A DNA stretch of 64,000 nt, taken from Psychromonas sp. SP041 (GTDB lineage: Bacteria > Pseudomonadota > Gammaproteobacteria > Enterobacterales > Psychromonadaceae). Positions 1 to 7,962 of this stretch are shown piece by piece. Location of the stretch: the NCBI RefSeq assembly GCF_000470315.2, contig NZ_CBRF02000002.1:1-64000 (forward strand), given 5' to 3'. Made by a program: the position numbers and the translations under genes. Each line of letters begins with the position of its first letter. Within the stretch, counting starts at the first letter, position 1. The notes beneath the pieces are model-generated. The model had not been told where the DNA came from, did no database searches, and saw only the letters and a program-made list of their open reading frames with translations.

Positions 1-147
1 AGAGAATTACCTAAGTTGGTTTCGTTTTATGGCACAAAATAAAGAGCATTCTGAACAGGTATGGGTTGAATGCGCACTTTAAAATTAACAGAATAAATAC
101 AAACAACACTTAAGTACAACAGAGCCTTATTTATACAGTGTAGTGCG

Positions 148-187
148 TTTGCCATCTTTCCGCCGTAAATATTACATTTTGTTGTCT
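148..187 (+). repeat. 40-bp direct repeat, copy 1
   Basis: It starts TTTGCCATCTTTCCG and ends ACATTTTGTTGTCT. A second copy lies 129 bp downstream. The central part differs between copies; this copy lacks the small CTTTCC/GGAAAG hairpin of copy 2. Function unknown. Confidence 0.6.
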
Positions 188-276
188 TTTTACATGACTT
201 ATATTTCATTTTTATTTTAAATTGTTGATTAAAATGATAATTGCATTAGTCTAAGTCTATTATTAATCATTAGATA

Positions 277-316
277 TTTGCCATCTTTCCGTTGGAAAGG
301 TGACATTTTGTTATCT
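277..316 (+). repeat. 40-bp direct repeat, copy 2
   Basis: It starts TTTGCCATCTTTCCG and ends ACATTTTGTTATCT. It contains CTTTCC-GTT-GGAAAG, a six-base-pair hairpin. It lies about 220 bp upstream of the ATPase start and could be a regulatory site or the edge of an accessory insertion. Confidence 0.6.
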
Positions 317-538
317 AATAAGATGTTATGTTTTAATATTATATCCCCCTTATTTTTATAAAAAATTATTACTATCCAACGTAGTTTATCTAATAAATAG
401 GAATCTAAATTTAGCTAAAAACATTTGTCATATTTGTCAAATTATCTATTTTAGAGGTGGTTCTGAAATGATAATGCTGTACTATATAAGCTATTAAAGT
501 ATTTGAGCAATACGTTTTTTATGAAGCAAGGAATTTCG

Positions 539-1792
539 ATGATTAAAAAATTTGGATTTAAAAATTTTTCTTCTTTTAAAGAAGGAGCTGAAATAAGCTT
601 TGAGTATGATGGTAATACCCCTGTATCAGTTTCTAACGGTGAACTTTTGGGTACTGTCCTTGGCATCAAGGGCAGTAATGGTTCGGGTAAAACAAACGTA
701 CTTAAAGCGCTATCATTTCTATTTTATTTTGTAAATAAACGAATGACAACTAAGCAGGAGAATAAAAAAGGTGATGCTGATGAAGTTAGTTTACCAATAG
801 ACTCATTTTTCTTCTCAAAAGCTCCATCTGAATTTTACCTTGAATTCATTAGTAATGGTGTTCTTTACTATTATGAGCTTGATGTAAATAAGCATGGAAT
901 TATTAGAGAATTATTCATTCGAAATAAAAACGAAGATAACAGTAAAGACGTCATCTTTCTGGAAAGAAAATACAATCAGATAACTCATTCGCTGTCTGAA
1001 TATAATGAACTGAAAAATATTAAACTAAAAGAAGATCAATCACTTATTAGTTTAACATCTGATTATAACTTCCATAGCGCGATTCAAGACTTAAAGAATA
1101 TTTCTAATATGTTCAATCTATTTATATCAAATGTCGGATCGAATGGCATGAGAGTAAATAGTGATAGTGATCTAACTAATAGTAAGGCTACTTTTTATAA
1201 GTCTAATTCTGATGCTTTAGATTTTATAAAATCAGTAATTGTGTCTGGAGATGATGGAATTAAAAGGATTGAAATACTAACTTCTAAAGATAGCACTGGT
1301 AAAGATATTGATTACCCTGTTTTTATTCATGAGTTTAATGGTCAAGAGCATCCTTTATTATATGCTGATGAATCAATGGGAACGAAAGTATTATTTAATA
1401 ATTTATCTAAGTATTGGTTTGCTTTAAAACTTGGTGGTATTTTAATTTTTGATGAATTTGATATCCATTTACATTCAATGATACTTCCTGAAATCATTGA
1501 ATTATTCGTGAACCCTAAAACTAACCCGAAAAGGACTCAATTAATTATTACTGCACATAATACGGAGGTTATTGACTCTCTAGGACGTTATAGAACAATT
1601 TTAGTTAATAAGGATCAAAATGAAAGCTATTGTTACCGCTTAGATTCCATATCTATGTTGAGGAATGATCGACCTATTTCACCTTTATATCAAAAAGGGA
1701 AAATAGGTGGAGTTCCAAAATCTGTTAGTGGTCTTGTATCTCGTGTAACAAAAGAATTAAGTGAGGATACAGATGTCGAAGAAAAACTTTAG
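539..1792 (+). CDS. AAA family ATPase (AAA_15/AAA_21 type, ABC/OLD-like)
   Basis: A 417-residue SMC/OLD/ABC-like ATPase of the kind often found in phage-defence or toxin modules. Residues 1-60 hold the N-terminal strand (KKFGFKNFSSF) and Walker A (GSNGSGKT, about 45-52). A signature-like DESMGTK lies near 280, Walker B (ILIFDEFDIHLH) near 305, and the histidine switch (ITAHNTE) near 337. I chose the ATG at 539 because AAGGA sits 6 bases upstream and the family's conserved start follows; an in-frame TTG at 503 is less likely. The 3' end overlaps the next gene by 20 bases, so the two are probably translated together. No TOPRIM nuclease domain is visible, unlike true OLD proteins. The exact subfamily is not resolved. 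Confidence 0.85.
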   Translation: MIKKFGFKNFSSFKEGAEISFEYDGNTPVSVSNGELLGTVLGIKGSNGSGKTNVLKALSFLFYFVNKRMTTKQENKKGDADEVSLPIDSFFFSKAPSEFYLEFISNGVLYYYELDVNKHGIIRELFIRNKNEDNSKDVIFLERKYNQITHSLSEYNELKNIKLKEDQSLISLTSDYNFHSAIQDLKNISNMFNLFISNVGSNGMRVNSDSDLTNSKATFYKSNSDALDFIKSVIVSGDDGIKRIEILTSKDSTGKDIDYPVFIHEFNGQEHPLLYADESMGTKVLFNNLSKYWFALKLGGILIFDEFDIHLHSMILPEIIELFVNPKTNPKRTQLIITAHNTEVIDSLGRYRTILVNKDQNESYCYRLDSISMLRNDRPISPLYQKGKIGGVPKSVSGLVSRVTKELSEDTDVEEKL

Positions 1793-2288
1793 CAACAATA
1801 AGCTCTCCAATAGTTTTGTTGATTCTTTGCCTGAGACAATAATTGAAGTTTCAAAAATTGAAACAAAATGTAAGTTTAACCTTTCATATTTTGATAGTAA
1901 TCAGCTCGTGGCTCAAGATTTTTCTGATTGGAGTTATAATACAGGTTGCTCATCTTTAACTAATCTTTTACATAAATTCAAAGAGTATACTGAGCAATCT
2001 TTAAATTATTGGAAGAACCAAAGAACAGGAGGGGGAGGGCTAAAAGTTCTGGAATATTATGGGGACTTCCCTAATAATTCAGACTTCAAACATCCTAAAC
2101 ATGTTCCTGCTGATGCACATTGGGCTAGATTCAGGTTAGGTAACAAAGTCCGTTTAGTAGGTTTTGTGATTTCTAAATCATCAATAAAAAACCTTTCTGA
2201 TGATGCACAAAAAAAATATGATCATAATACGTTTTATGTTGTTTTCCTAGACCGAGATCATAAGTTTTATAAAACAGAAGCTCCATAG
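1773..2288 (+). CDS. Unknown protein paired with the AAA ATPase
   Basis: 171 residues, function not recognised. The start ATG at 1773 lies inside the ATPase 3' end, with GAGGA 5 bases upstream. The N-terminal third is lysine/asparagine rich. The middle has a conserved-looking glycine patch (RTGGGGLK). The C-terminal half reads as a compact beta-rich domain (ADAHWARFRLGNKVRLVGF, then FYVVFLDRDHKFY). The final block, a strand ending in DRDHKFY, recalls the C-terminus of small RNase-type toxins, but this is only a visual likeness. There is no RloB or HNH signature. Tight coupling to the ATPase suggests an effector or partner subunit. Confidence 0.75.
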   Translation: MSKKNFSNNKLSNSFVDSLPETIIEVSKIETKCKFNLSYFDSNQLVAQDFSDWSYNTGCSSLTNLLHKFKEYTEQSLNYWKNQRTGGGGLKVLEYYGDFPNNSDFKHPKHVPADAHWARFRLGNKVRLVGFVISKSSIKNLSDDAQKKYDHNTFYVVFLDRDHKFYKTEAP

Positions 2289-2370
2289 TATTTTTTTAGT
2301 AACGGTCGCTGTATAGATAAATTTCCATTCAAAATTCTTTCATAGTTTGATTGTCCTAACAAGAAGATCT

Positions 2371-2378
2371 GGACACCC
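2371..2378 (+). repeat. REP-like GGACACCC motif, 5' of the RAYT
   Basis: This 8-base motif recurs at 3651-3658. Its near-complement GGATGTCC occurs at 3614-3621 and 3794-3801. All four surround the RAYT gene, the usual place for cognate REP sequences. Confidence 0.4.
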
Positions 2379-2452
2379 ATCTATTTGAATAATTGCCATC
2401 GTTAAACTATCTTTTATAAATGCGTATTTTTGCATTTAGGAGGTAGTTTATT

Positions 2453-3460
2453 ATGACTCAATCTCGCCAATCACAAGTATCATTATCTGATACACCTTAT
2501 TACCACTGTGTTTCGCGTTGTGTTCGCCGCGCTTATTTATGTGGTGAAGATAAGTACACCGAGAAATCCTTTGAACATCGCCGTCAGTGGGTTGTTGAGC
2601 GAATGCATTACCTCGCTTCTCTTTTTAATATTGATATCTGCGCTTACGCTATCATGTCCAACCATTATCATCTCGTATTGCACATAGATGAGCAACATAA
2701 TGAAAACCTAACGCATGAAGAAGTTTGTGAGCGTTGGTGTCAGCTCTATTCAACACCTGTATTAGTTGAGCGTTGGCAATCCGAGCAAACCACCTCAGAA
2801 GCAGAAAATAAAGCCGCATTAACTATTATTAATGGGTGGAGAGGGCGATTAGCTGATATCTCATGGTTTATGCGCTGTTTAAATGAATTCATTGCGCGGA
2901 AAGCGAATAAAGAAGATGAATGTTCAGGTCGTTTCTGGGAGGGAAGATTCAAGTCACAAGCATTACTAGACGAAGATGCGTTATTAACCTGTATGGCCTA
3001 TGTCGACCTAAATCCAATTCGCGCCAAAATGGCAACTAGCGTTGAAACATCAGAATATACATCAGCTTATGAGCGCCTATTACCTTGCAAAAAAGCTGGT
3101 GTTGCTCAGCAACAAGAAAAGCCACTAGAATACGCTTTTACTAAAAAACTTTTATTTGGTTTCGTAGGTGACGAAAATGAACAATCAACTCAAGGTATTC
3201 CATTTTCATTATTAGATTATATTGAGTTAGTGGATTGGAGTGGTCGTATCATTAGAGAAGATAAACGGGGGGCTATTTCAAGCCAACGACCTAGGTTATT
3301 ATCAACATTAGGCTTAGAAAATGATGTTTGGTTATCACTGGCGAGTAGTTTTGGAAAAGATTATCACGGTGCAGTGGGCTCTTTAGAAGCATTAGCAGCT
3401 TATGCCGGTAATACAGGCAAGCGTTGGATAGCTAGTAAAAATGAATTACGGCTGCATTAA
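2453..3460 (+). CDS. REP-associated tyrosine transposase (RAYT, Y1/HUH family)
   Basis: A 335-residue single-stranded-DNA transposase of the IS200-like Y1 superfamily. RAYTs are domesticated relatives that act on REP hairpins. The HUH metal site is visible as NHYHLVLH (His71, His73). The catalytic tyrosine is probably Tyr183 in AYVDLNPIRA. The region between, with the ECSGRFWEGRFKS motif, is typical. The C-terminal 130 residues form an extra domain seen in longer RAYTs. AGGAGG lies 9 bases before the ATG. There are no IS200/IS605 ends or tnpB partner, so it is not a complete insertion sequence. REP-like motifs flank it. Confidence 0.9.
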   Translation: MTQSRQSQVSLSDTPYYHCVSRCVRRAYLCGEDKYTEKSFEHRRQWVVERMHYLASLFNIDICAYAIMSNHYHLVLHIDEQHNENLTHEEVCERWCQLYSTPVLVERWQSEQTTSEAENKAALTIINGWRGRLADISWFMRCLNEFIARKANKEDECSGRFWEGRFKSQALLDEDALLTCMAYVDLNPIRAKMATSVETSEYTSAYERLLPCKKAGVAQQQEKPLEYAFTKKLLFGFVGDENEQSTQGIPFSLLDYIELVDWSGRIIREDKRGAISSQRPRLLSTLGLENDVWLSLASSFGKDYHGAVGSLEALAAYAGNTGKRWIASKNELRLH

Positions 3461-4100
3461 CTAGTCTATTTTTCTATTGAATACATAATAAAGACACCAA
3501 TTAGCGGCCGCTAAAATCAGTCATATCTGAAAAAGCTATTATTTACTTCAATTTCAATTAATTGTAATTTTTTATTATTAACCAGCAACGTTATTTGTAA
3601 ACTTTAAATTAATGGATGTCCAAGTTTACAATCTGGCTTACAAAAGTACGGGACACCCAAATATTATAAACATTAATTAGACAGGACGAGCGAAGACGAG
3701 TTAATACCTAAACTATTATTGGGCTGACAATAGTTGAAGTTATTAATATCAAGCCGTATTGATTAATGTTCTATTGATATTTTTTAAAATATTGGATGTC
3801 CCATACTTTCCACCACTGAAAAATTCGATGTCGACATGAGTAGCTTTGAGTTTTGTCGTTCTTTCAATAGTGAAGCAGTAGACTCTATTTCAATATTAAA
3901 ATCAATTTTTGGGTTAGGTAATAAGCGAGCGCTTGAAGCTATTACGGTTGATATGTTAGAAAAAAGTGCTTTATTATATAAATGTAATTATTGAATTCGG
4001 GTAGTCAGTTAAGCTCCAGTCTAATAACTTTCTCAACTGGATGCATAACGGCTGTCATCGTTTTTTCTAAAATAAAAAGCAGTAAAAAAAACGCCTGAAT
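3461..4100. other. Non-coding region with REP-like motifs and a decayed open frame
   Basis: It contains an inverted repeat (TTGTAAACTT at 3595-3604 against AAGTTTACAA at 3622-3631), GGATGTCC and GGACACCC motifs, and a not fully convincing 52-codon open frame at 3836-3994 with no ribosome-binding site. That frame reads like a protein tail (LGNKRALEAIT...) of unknown origin. I see no complete gene. Confidence 0.5.
3595..3658 (+). repeat. REP-like palindromic unit 3' of the RAYT
   Basis: A 10-bp perfect inverted repeat (3595-3604/3622-3631) overlaps GGATGTCC (3614-3621), which can pair with GGACACCC (3651-3658) with one mismatch. Another GGATGTCC stands at 3794. The cluster beside a RAYT suggests a REP/BIME substrate. 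Confidence 0.45.
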
Positions 4101-4952
4101 CTAAGGTTTATTGTGAAAACTATTATTTGTAGGTGATAAATATTTATAAAGGTAATCAGCTATTTTACTATGGGCTTCGGTCATATAATGCCAATGATCA
4201 AACCAGAACCATTGACCTATTTTAGGATATTTACCTGTTTCTATCCACGGTGTTGTGATATTTTCAAACTTTTTAGAAATTTCATTTATAGCTAAGTTTG
4301 CATCAAATAAATCAATCGTTATTGTTTGATACTTTTGATTGAGTTCATGAATTGCTAAATTAATTAGTTGGTTATATTCTTTAAATGTACTTTGTGCGGT
4401 TTCATTTTTGTTCTGATAATAATTAAAACTCTGATAATTTTTATCCGTATAACCTGGGAATACTAAGGTCGTATTTAGATTCCAAAGAAGTATGTGTTTT
4501 ACGCCTTTAGAGAATAGTTGTTTTAATCCCTCTATTACGTTTTCCATCACTTGTATTGCAGATATGTTGATATCTGGATCATGTAAGTCGTTGTAGCCAA
4601 TCTCAACTACGACTAATGTATTGTCCATATTTGTTGCTGGTGTATATTGTTCGGTTTGCCATAACAACCCAGACCAATCTCTCGCATTACTTCGATAGTT
4701 CCCTTTACCTGATGTAGCTCCGCCCCAAGCTCTAACATCAAGAGTTGTTAAATCCATTTTTTTGGCTAAATATTCAGCCCACACTTTGCCATTGGAGTAG
4801 CGTTGAAAGCCATGTCCATTTTCAAAGCCGTTGTCAGACATGCTATCCCCAAATACTACAAGGTGATGAATATCTAAGTCTAATTGTGTACGAATAGAGT
4901 CATTATTTAACAATGTTATCGTTTCTTTTTTAATTTTCAGGGGTCGCACCAA
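4101..4952 (-). CDS. SGNH/GDSL-type esterase or lipase, N-terminus probably frame-disrupted
   Basis: The catalytic domain is complete. Block I is VVFGDSMSDNG (nucleophile Ser), block III GYNDL, and block V DHWHYMTEAH (catalytic Asp-His). This is typical of secreted GDSL lipases and lecithinase-like esterases. The 283-residue frame opens at a TTG straight after an in-frame TGA (4956-4958). Upstream, the same frame starts at ATG 5033 (20 bases after the binding-protein stop) but runs into that TGA. A third frame between about 4990 and 4940 encodes a signal-peptide-like SSLCFLCMLLTLGATPE. Two small compensating indels would restore one secreted protein. It may be a young pseudogene, or a sequencing error may be present. 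Confidence 0.75.
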   Translation of the reverse strand: MVRPLKIKKETITLLNNDSIRTQLDLDIHHLVVFGDSMSDNGFENGHGFQRYSNGKVWAEYLAKKMDLTTLDVRAWGGATSGKGNYRSNARDWSGLLWQTEQYTPATNMDNTLVVVEIGYNDLHDPDINISAIQVMENVIEGLKQLFSKGVKHILLWNLNTTLVFPGYTDKNYQSFNYYQNKNETAQSTFKEYNQLINLAIHELNQKYQTITIDLFDANLAINEISKKFENITTPWIETGKYPKIGQWFWFDHWHYMTEAHSKIADYLYKYLSPTNNSFHNKP

Positions 4953-5052
4953 GAGTCAGCAACATACATAAAAAGCATAATGAGCTGACTCGCGGATTGT
5001 TTTATTATTATTTTTTAGTTCTGTCATGTTCATATTAAATTTAAATAAATGA

Positions 5053-6039
5053 TTAAAGTGCCTTGGCAACTTTATCAGCTATTTCTGGTGTTAACCATGT
5101 ACGCCAAATATCTGGTCTTGCAGTTAAAAAATATTCCATCGCAGTTTTACCATCAGCCTGATTTTCTTCTACCCAAGCTAATAATTTGTTCATTTGGGCA
5201 TTAGTAAAACTACGCTTATTCATGTATTTCACAATTTGAGGTTCGCGAACTGCAAAAGGTTCAGTAATCACTGTATAAACTATTGTTGGTGGATGCATGG
5301 TTACTTTAGGTGATTCACAATCGATATTGGTTGTGCAGTTGGCATATTCATCTTCATCTACACCTGTGCCAAAATCGACTTTGACCATATCATATTTACC
5401 TAGGACTGCTGTCGGTGCCCAGTAGTAGCCAAACCAAGGTTTATGTTGGAAGTTTGCTTTAGCAAGCGAGGCTGAAAGTGCAACGCCTGAACCTGGATCA
5501 ATTAAATCAAAATCTGCTTTATCTAGTTCGAGTGCAGTGAATAAATTAGCTGAGGCAGTTTGACAGCTCCAGCTAGAAGGGCAGCTATAAAAAGCAGATT
5601 TATCAGGATCTTCTGGATGTGTGAAGAGTTTTGCATGTTTAATAACTCCTTGAATAGTCGATAGTTCAGGGTATTCATCTACCATATATTTAGGCACCCA
5701 AAAACCTTCTTCTCCACCATCACTTAGTGATTTACCGCCATAACGTATCCGCTTATCATTGATACCTTTTTCGAGTATTTCTTTAAATGCATTAGTCCAT
5801 ATTTCTGGCGCGATATCGGGGTCGCCTCTTTCGTACATTGAGGTCAATGTTATTGTGTTATCTCCTGGGATTAGTTCTGTTTCACAACCAAACCCTTTTT
5901 CTAAAATAAAACTATCAATATTGGCTATCAAGGTTGCAGATGCCCAACTCATTTCTGCAATGGTGACTTTTCCACATGTTTGTTCTGCGAATACAGAAGG
6001 GCTAATAAAAAACAATAGTGCTAATAATCTAATTTTCAT
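5053..6039 (-). CDS. Glycine betaine/choline-type ABC transporter substrate-binding protein
   Basis: A 328-residue periplasmic solute-binding protein of the OpuAC/ProX family, which delivers quaternary amines such as glycine betaine to an ABC importer. The signal peptide is residues 1-18 (ending SVFA). The mature part starts with the typical KVTIAEMSWASA and continues with PEIWTNAF and the FGYYWAPTA aromatic region that cages quaternary ammonium groups. Two cysteine pairs suggest disulfides. No permease or ATPase lies beside it, so it is an orphan that must use a transporter encoded elsewhere. The downstream esterase may be co-transcribed. The substrate is inferred from the family. Confidence 0.88.
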   Translation of the reverse strand: MKIRLLALLFFISPSVFAEQTCGKVTIAEMSWASATLIANIDSFILEKGFGCETELIPGDNTITLTSMYERGDPDIAPEIWTNAFKEILEKGINDKRIRYGGKSLSDGGEEGFWVPKYMVDEYPELSTIQGVIKHAKLFTHPEDPDKSAFYSCPSSWSCQTASANLFTALELDKADFDLIDPGSGVALSASLAKANFQHKPWFGYYWAPTAVLGKYDMVKVDFGTGVDEDEYANCTTNIDCESPKVTMHPPTIVYTVITEPFAVREPQIVKYMNKRSFTNAQMNKLLAWVEENQADGKTAMEYFLTARPDIWRTWLTPEIADKVAKAL

Positions 6040-6293
6040 TTTGTTTTTATTCCAGTTGTTTAATTTATGTTCAATTAATATAACACATAGAAATACTTAT
6101 AATTCATATTCTTAGCGAATACATGGATTCTAGGTGATTATGAAAATGGATTTATAAACAATAATCATTTTTATTCGCTGAGAATTAAACAATTTATGAT
6201 TTAGTAAAAATAATTGCGGGGGGAGACCTTCCTTTTACCTTTTTTAATTCTTTAGCTATGTTTGCTATGAATGAACAATATTAGATAAGGCTG

Positions 6294-6322
6294 GGCATCC
6301 AAACCTTTAATCAATATTTAAA
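6294..6322 (+). repeat. Left direct repeat of the composite block
   Basis: It reads GGCATCCAAACCTTTAATC and then AATATTTAAA. It matches 6708-6737 (GGATATCCAAACCTTTTAGC, then TAATATTTAAA). The two copies bound about 385 bp that carry two hairpins. Confidence 0.55.
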
Positions 6323-6497
6323 AAGTAGTCTGCTTTTAAAGGAAAATAGGGTCAAGTTTTGTTTTTTGCCTTTTAAAAATACGACATCAAAATCCCAATA
6401 AAAACGATGCTCGATGTGGCTACAACTTTCCCACCGTAAAGCTTTCCCAAGCGATAAATGACTTTCAGCAACAGCAAACAGGACGTTTGCTGTAAGT

Positions 6498-6525
6498 TCA
6501 TTCAGCACATGGATGTGCTGAATGA
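6498..6525 (+). repeat. Perfect 13-bp-arm hairpin
   Basis: TCATTCAGCACAT pairs with ATGTGCTGAATGA around a GG centre. No T-tract follows, so it is probably not an intrinsic terminator. It is part of the repeat block. Confidence 0.6.
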
Positions 6526-6590
6526 GCTGGTGCGTTAAGAAAGGCAATTAGCGTTTGGATAAGAAAGTGATCCGGTGGCCAGTTTCTTTG

Positions 6591-6621
6591 CATCCTTTCT
6601 TTTCTGGTAAAAGAAAGGATG
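6591..6621 (+). repeat. Perfect 13-bp-arm hairpin, purine/pyrimidine arms
   Basis: CATCCTTTCTTTT pairs with AAAAGAAAGGATG around a five-base loop, followed by TCGCCGACAGGG. The appearance is that of a dispersed intergenic repeat, not of a terminator. Confidence 0.6.
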
Positions 6622-6707
6622 TCGCCGACAGGGTGAAATCTCAGTTGATAAGAGCCTAATTGCCCAAATGAGCGCAGACGAACTAAAAAAATAAAAGAAA
6701 AAGTACA

Positions 6708-6737
6708 GGATATCCAAACCTTTTAGCTAATATTTAA
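6708..6737 (+). repeat. Right direct repeat of the composite block
   Basis: Partner of 6294-6322. Both share ATCCAAACCTTT and AATATTTAAA with a few substitutions between, and both are followed by an AAAGG-containing segment. Confidence 0.55.
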
Positions 6738-6842
6738 ATACGCTCTAAAAGGCAATTATGTAGGATTATTTATAGATATCATATAGTCGCAATTGCAACT
6801 AACTGTATCAGTTCAGACTATATTTTATCTGGGTTACCAACT

Positions 6843-7442
6843 TTACTTTGTTTCTTCTTTTTTAACTTCAGTTTCAGCTTCTTCAGTTTTAGTTGTTTCA
6901 GGATCTTCTGATTTCACTTCAGTGTCAGTTGCTTCAGCTTCTGCCGATTTAACTTCAGTGTCAGTTGCTTCAGCTTCTTCAGATTTCACTTCAGTGTCAG
7001 TTGTTTCAACGTCTTCAGAGTTAACTTCAGTGTCAGTTGCTTCAGCTTCTTCCGGGTTAACTTCAGTGTCAGTTGCTTCAACTTCCTCCGGTTTAATTTC
7101 AGTTTCAGCTATTTCAATTTCTTCATCTGTATCATCTGATTGTTTTAATAATGGAAATTGAGTGGTTGCTGTCTCGCCTAATAGTGACTGTGATTGATCT
7201 GCCATGTGATTGTAAAGAGCTTGGTAGCTATTCGCCACTTGTCCCATTAGTTCTGCGCTACTATTAAAGTGCTCATTGACTTGTGTTTTGTATGTTTCCA
7301 ATTCTATTTTGTTTTTATCAAGCTCTTCTTGTTGTTTAGAAGCTTTGCTTTTACCAAGTGTTAAATGATAAATAAGAAAGCCAATAAGGCCACCGGCAAT
7401 AAGCGCTAAGAGTAAAGGTATCAATTCATTTGATTCGTTCAT
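6843..7442 (-). CDS. ZapG/YhcB-like (DUF1043) inner-membrane protein with repetitive acidic tail
   Basis: 199 residues. One N-terminal membrane segment (about 7-28, LIPLLLALIAGGLIGFLIYHL) is followed by a charged coiled coil (about 35-75). The start and spacing match the DUF1043 family, whose E. coli member YhcB/ZapG links cell division and envelope growth. Residues from about 95 to the end are a low-complexity tail built from about six units of the type ATDTEVKSEEAE, absent from ordinary family members. The repeats are also direct at DNA level. A ribosome-binding site (AGGGA) precedes the ATG. It stands alone; the usual degQ/degS neighbours are absent. Confidence 0.75.
   Translation of the reverse strand: MNESNELIPLLLALIAGGLIGFLIYHLTLGKSKASKQQEELDKNKIELETYKTQVNEHFNSSAELMGQVANSYQALYNHMADQSQSLLGETATTQFPLLKQSDDTDEEIEIAETEIKPEEVEATDTEVNPEEAEATDTEVNSEDVETTDTEVKSEEAEATDTEVKSAEAEATDTEVKSEDPETTKTEEAETEVKKEETK
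6900..7090 (-). repeat. Tandem coding repeats (about 30-33 bp) in the ZapG-like tail
   Basis: The motif TTCAGTGTCAGTTG (+ strand) recurs about five times at 30-33-base spacing with small substitutions. It encodes the TDTEV repeat of the acidic tail. Such arrays can change length by slippage without losing frame. Confidence 0.7.
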
Positions 7443-7707
7443 ATTTATTTCCCTATATTAATATTGTTGTGAATGATAAGTATCAAGACTATTTAATGAT
7501 CAAAGTTATTCTGTAATGGGTTAATAGTTGTTTAATTATACTATAAATAGTTTTCAAATCAGGTGTTCAAAAGAGAAAGTGTGCAGCACCTAATAACTTA
7601 ATTGTGATATTTTTAGTTCTATCTTTTTATCATGTCGTTATTGCATGCCAATAAATATTTGCTATCCACACTTAAAAAGTACCATTCATCCATGAACATT
7701 GCTCTAT

Positions 7708-7962
7708 TTAGTCATTACCTATAGCTAACTCAGCTTCGATTTGCTCAACGTAATTTTTTGTTGAAAACAGTGGAAGCGGTCGACTTAAACCGAAGAATGC
7801 ATTGATATGTTTAATAGCGGGTAACTTTCCACTTTCTTTCAATACTGCCGTGGTTGTTGTCTTAAGTTCAGCTAAATCGATACGATGCTCCATGGCAAAT
7901 GTTTCAACTGGTTTATATGTGGTTTTTTCTGAGAAAATATTTGCGAAGTCACTGTATCCCAT
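7708..7962 (-). CDS. Hypothetical protein, 84 residues
   Basis: Not recognised. It is a small soluble protein with no signal peptide or membrane segment, predicted mostly helical, with a threonine run (KTTTTAVLKES) and a central INAFFGLSRPLP segment. Its codon use resembles the neighbours and the start ATG is at a sensible place (AAGGATACAAAACA before it). It stands alone between a ZapG-like gene and a MITE. A real short gene is likely, but no function can be offered. Confidence 0.6.
   Translation of the reverse strand: MGYSDFANIFSEKTTYKPVETFAMEHRIDLAELKTTTTAVLKESGKLPAIKHINAFFGLSRPLPLFSTKNYVEQIEAELAIGND

Larger units (their letters stand above)
1..538. other. Non-coding left flank with a 40-bp repeat pair
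   Basis: I see no convincing gene. The short open frames here are AT-rich and lack ribosome-binding sites. The stretch holds two imperfect 40-bp direct repeats (148-187 and 277-316) and leads into the ATPase gene, whose promoter must lie here. Base composition is very AT-rich, as in the following two genes. Confidence 0.6.
6040..6842. other. Non-coding, repeat- and hairpin-rich region
   Basis: No gene is supported. The first 250 bases are AT-rich promoter-like sequence before the binding protein. From 6294 to 6760 there is a composite repeat block: direct repeats at its two ends and two strong perfect hairpins between. Short open frames here are artefacts of the repeats. Confidence 0.6.

Noticed and set aside
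27-497. Small open frames at the left edge, both strands
   Set aside because: AT-rich, no ribosome-binding site, unlike coding sequence, and overlapping the 40-bp repeats.
2453-3460. RAYT as part of a complete IS200/IS605 element
   Set aside because: No subterminal hairpins at element ends and no tnpB. The C-terminal extension fits RAYTs.
3836-3994. 52-codon open frame after the RAYT
   Set aside because: No ribosome-binding site. It could be the tail of a lost gene, but I cannot name one.
6311-6717. Two - strand open frames in the composite repeat region
   Set aside because: They run through hairpins and direct repeats, and have no start signal.
6793-7161. Ser/Val-rich repetitive open frame on the + strand
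   Set aside because: It is the antisense of the repeat tail of the ZapG-like gene.
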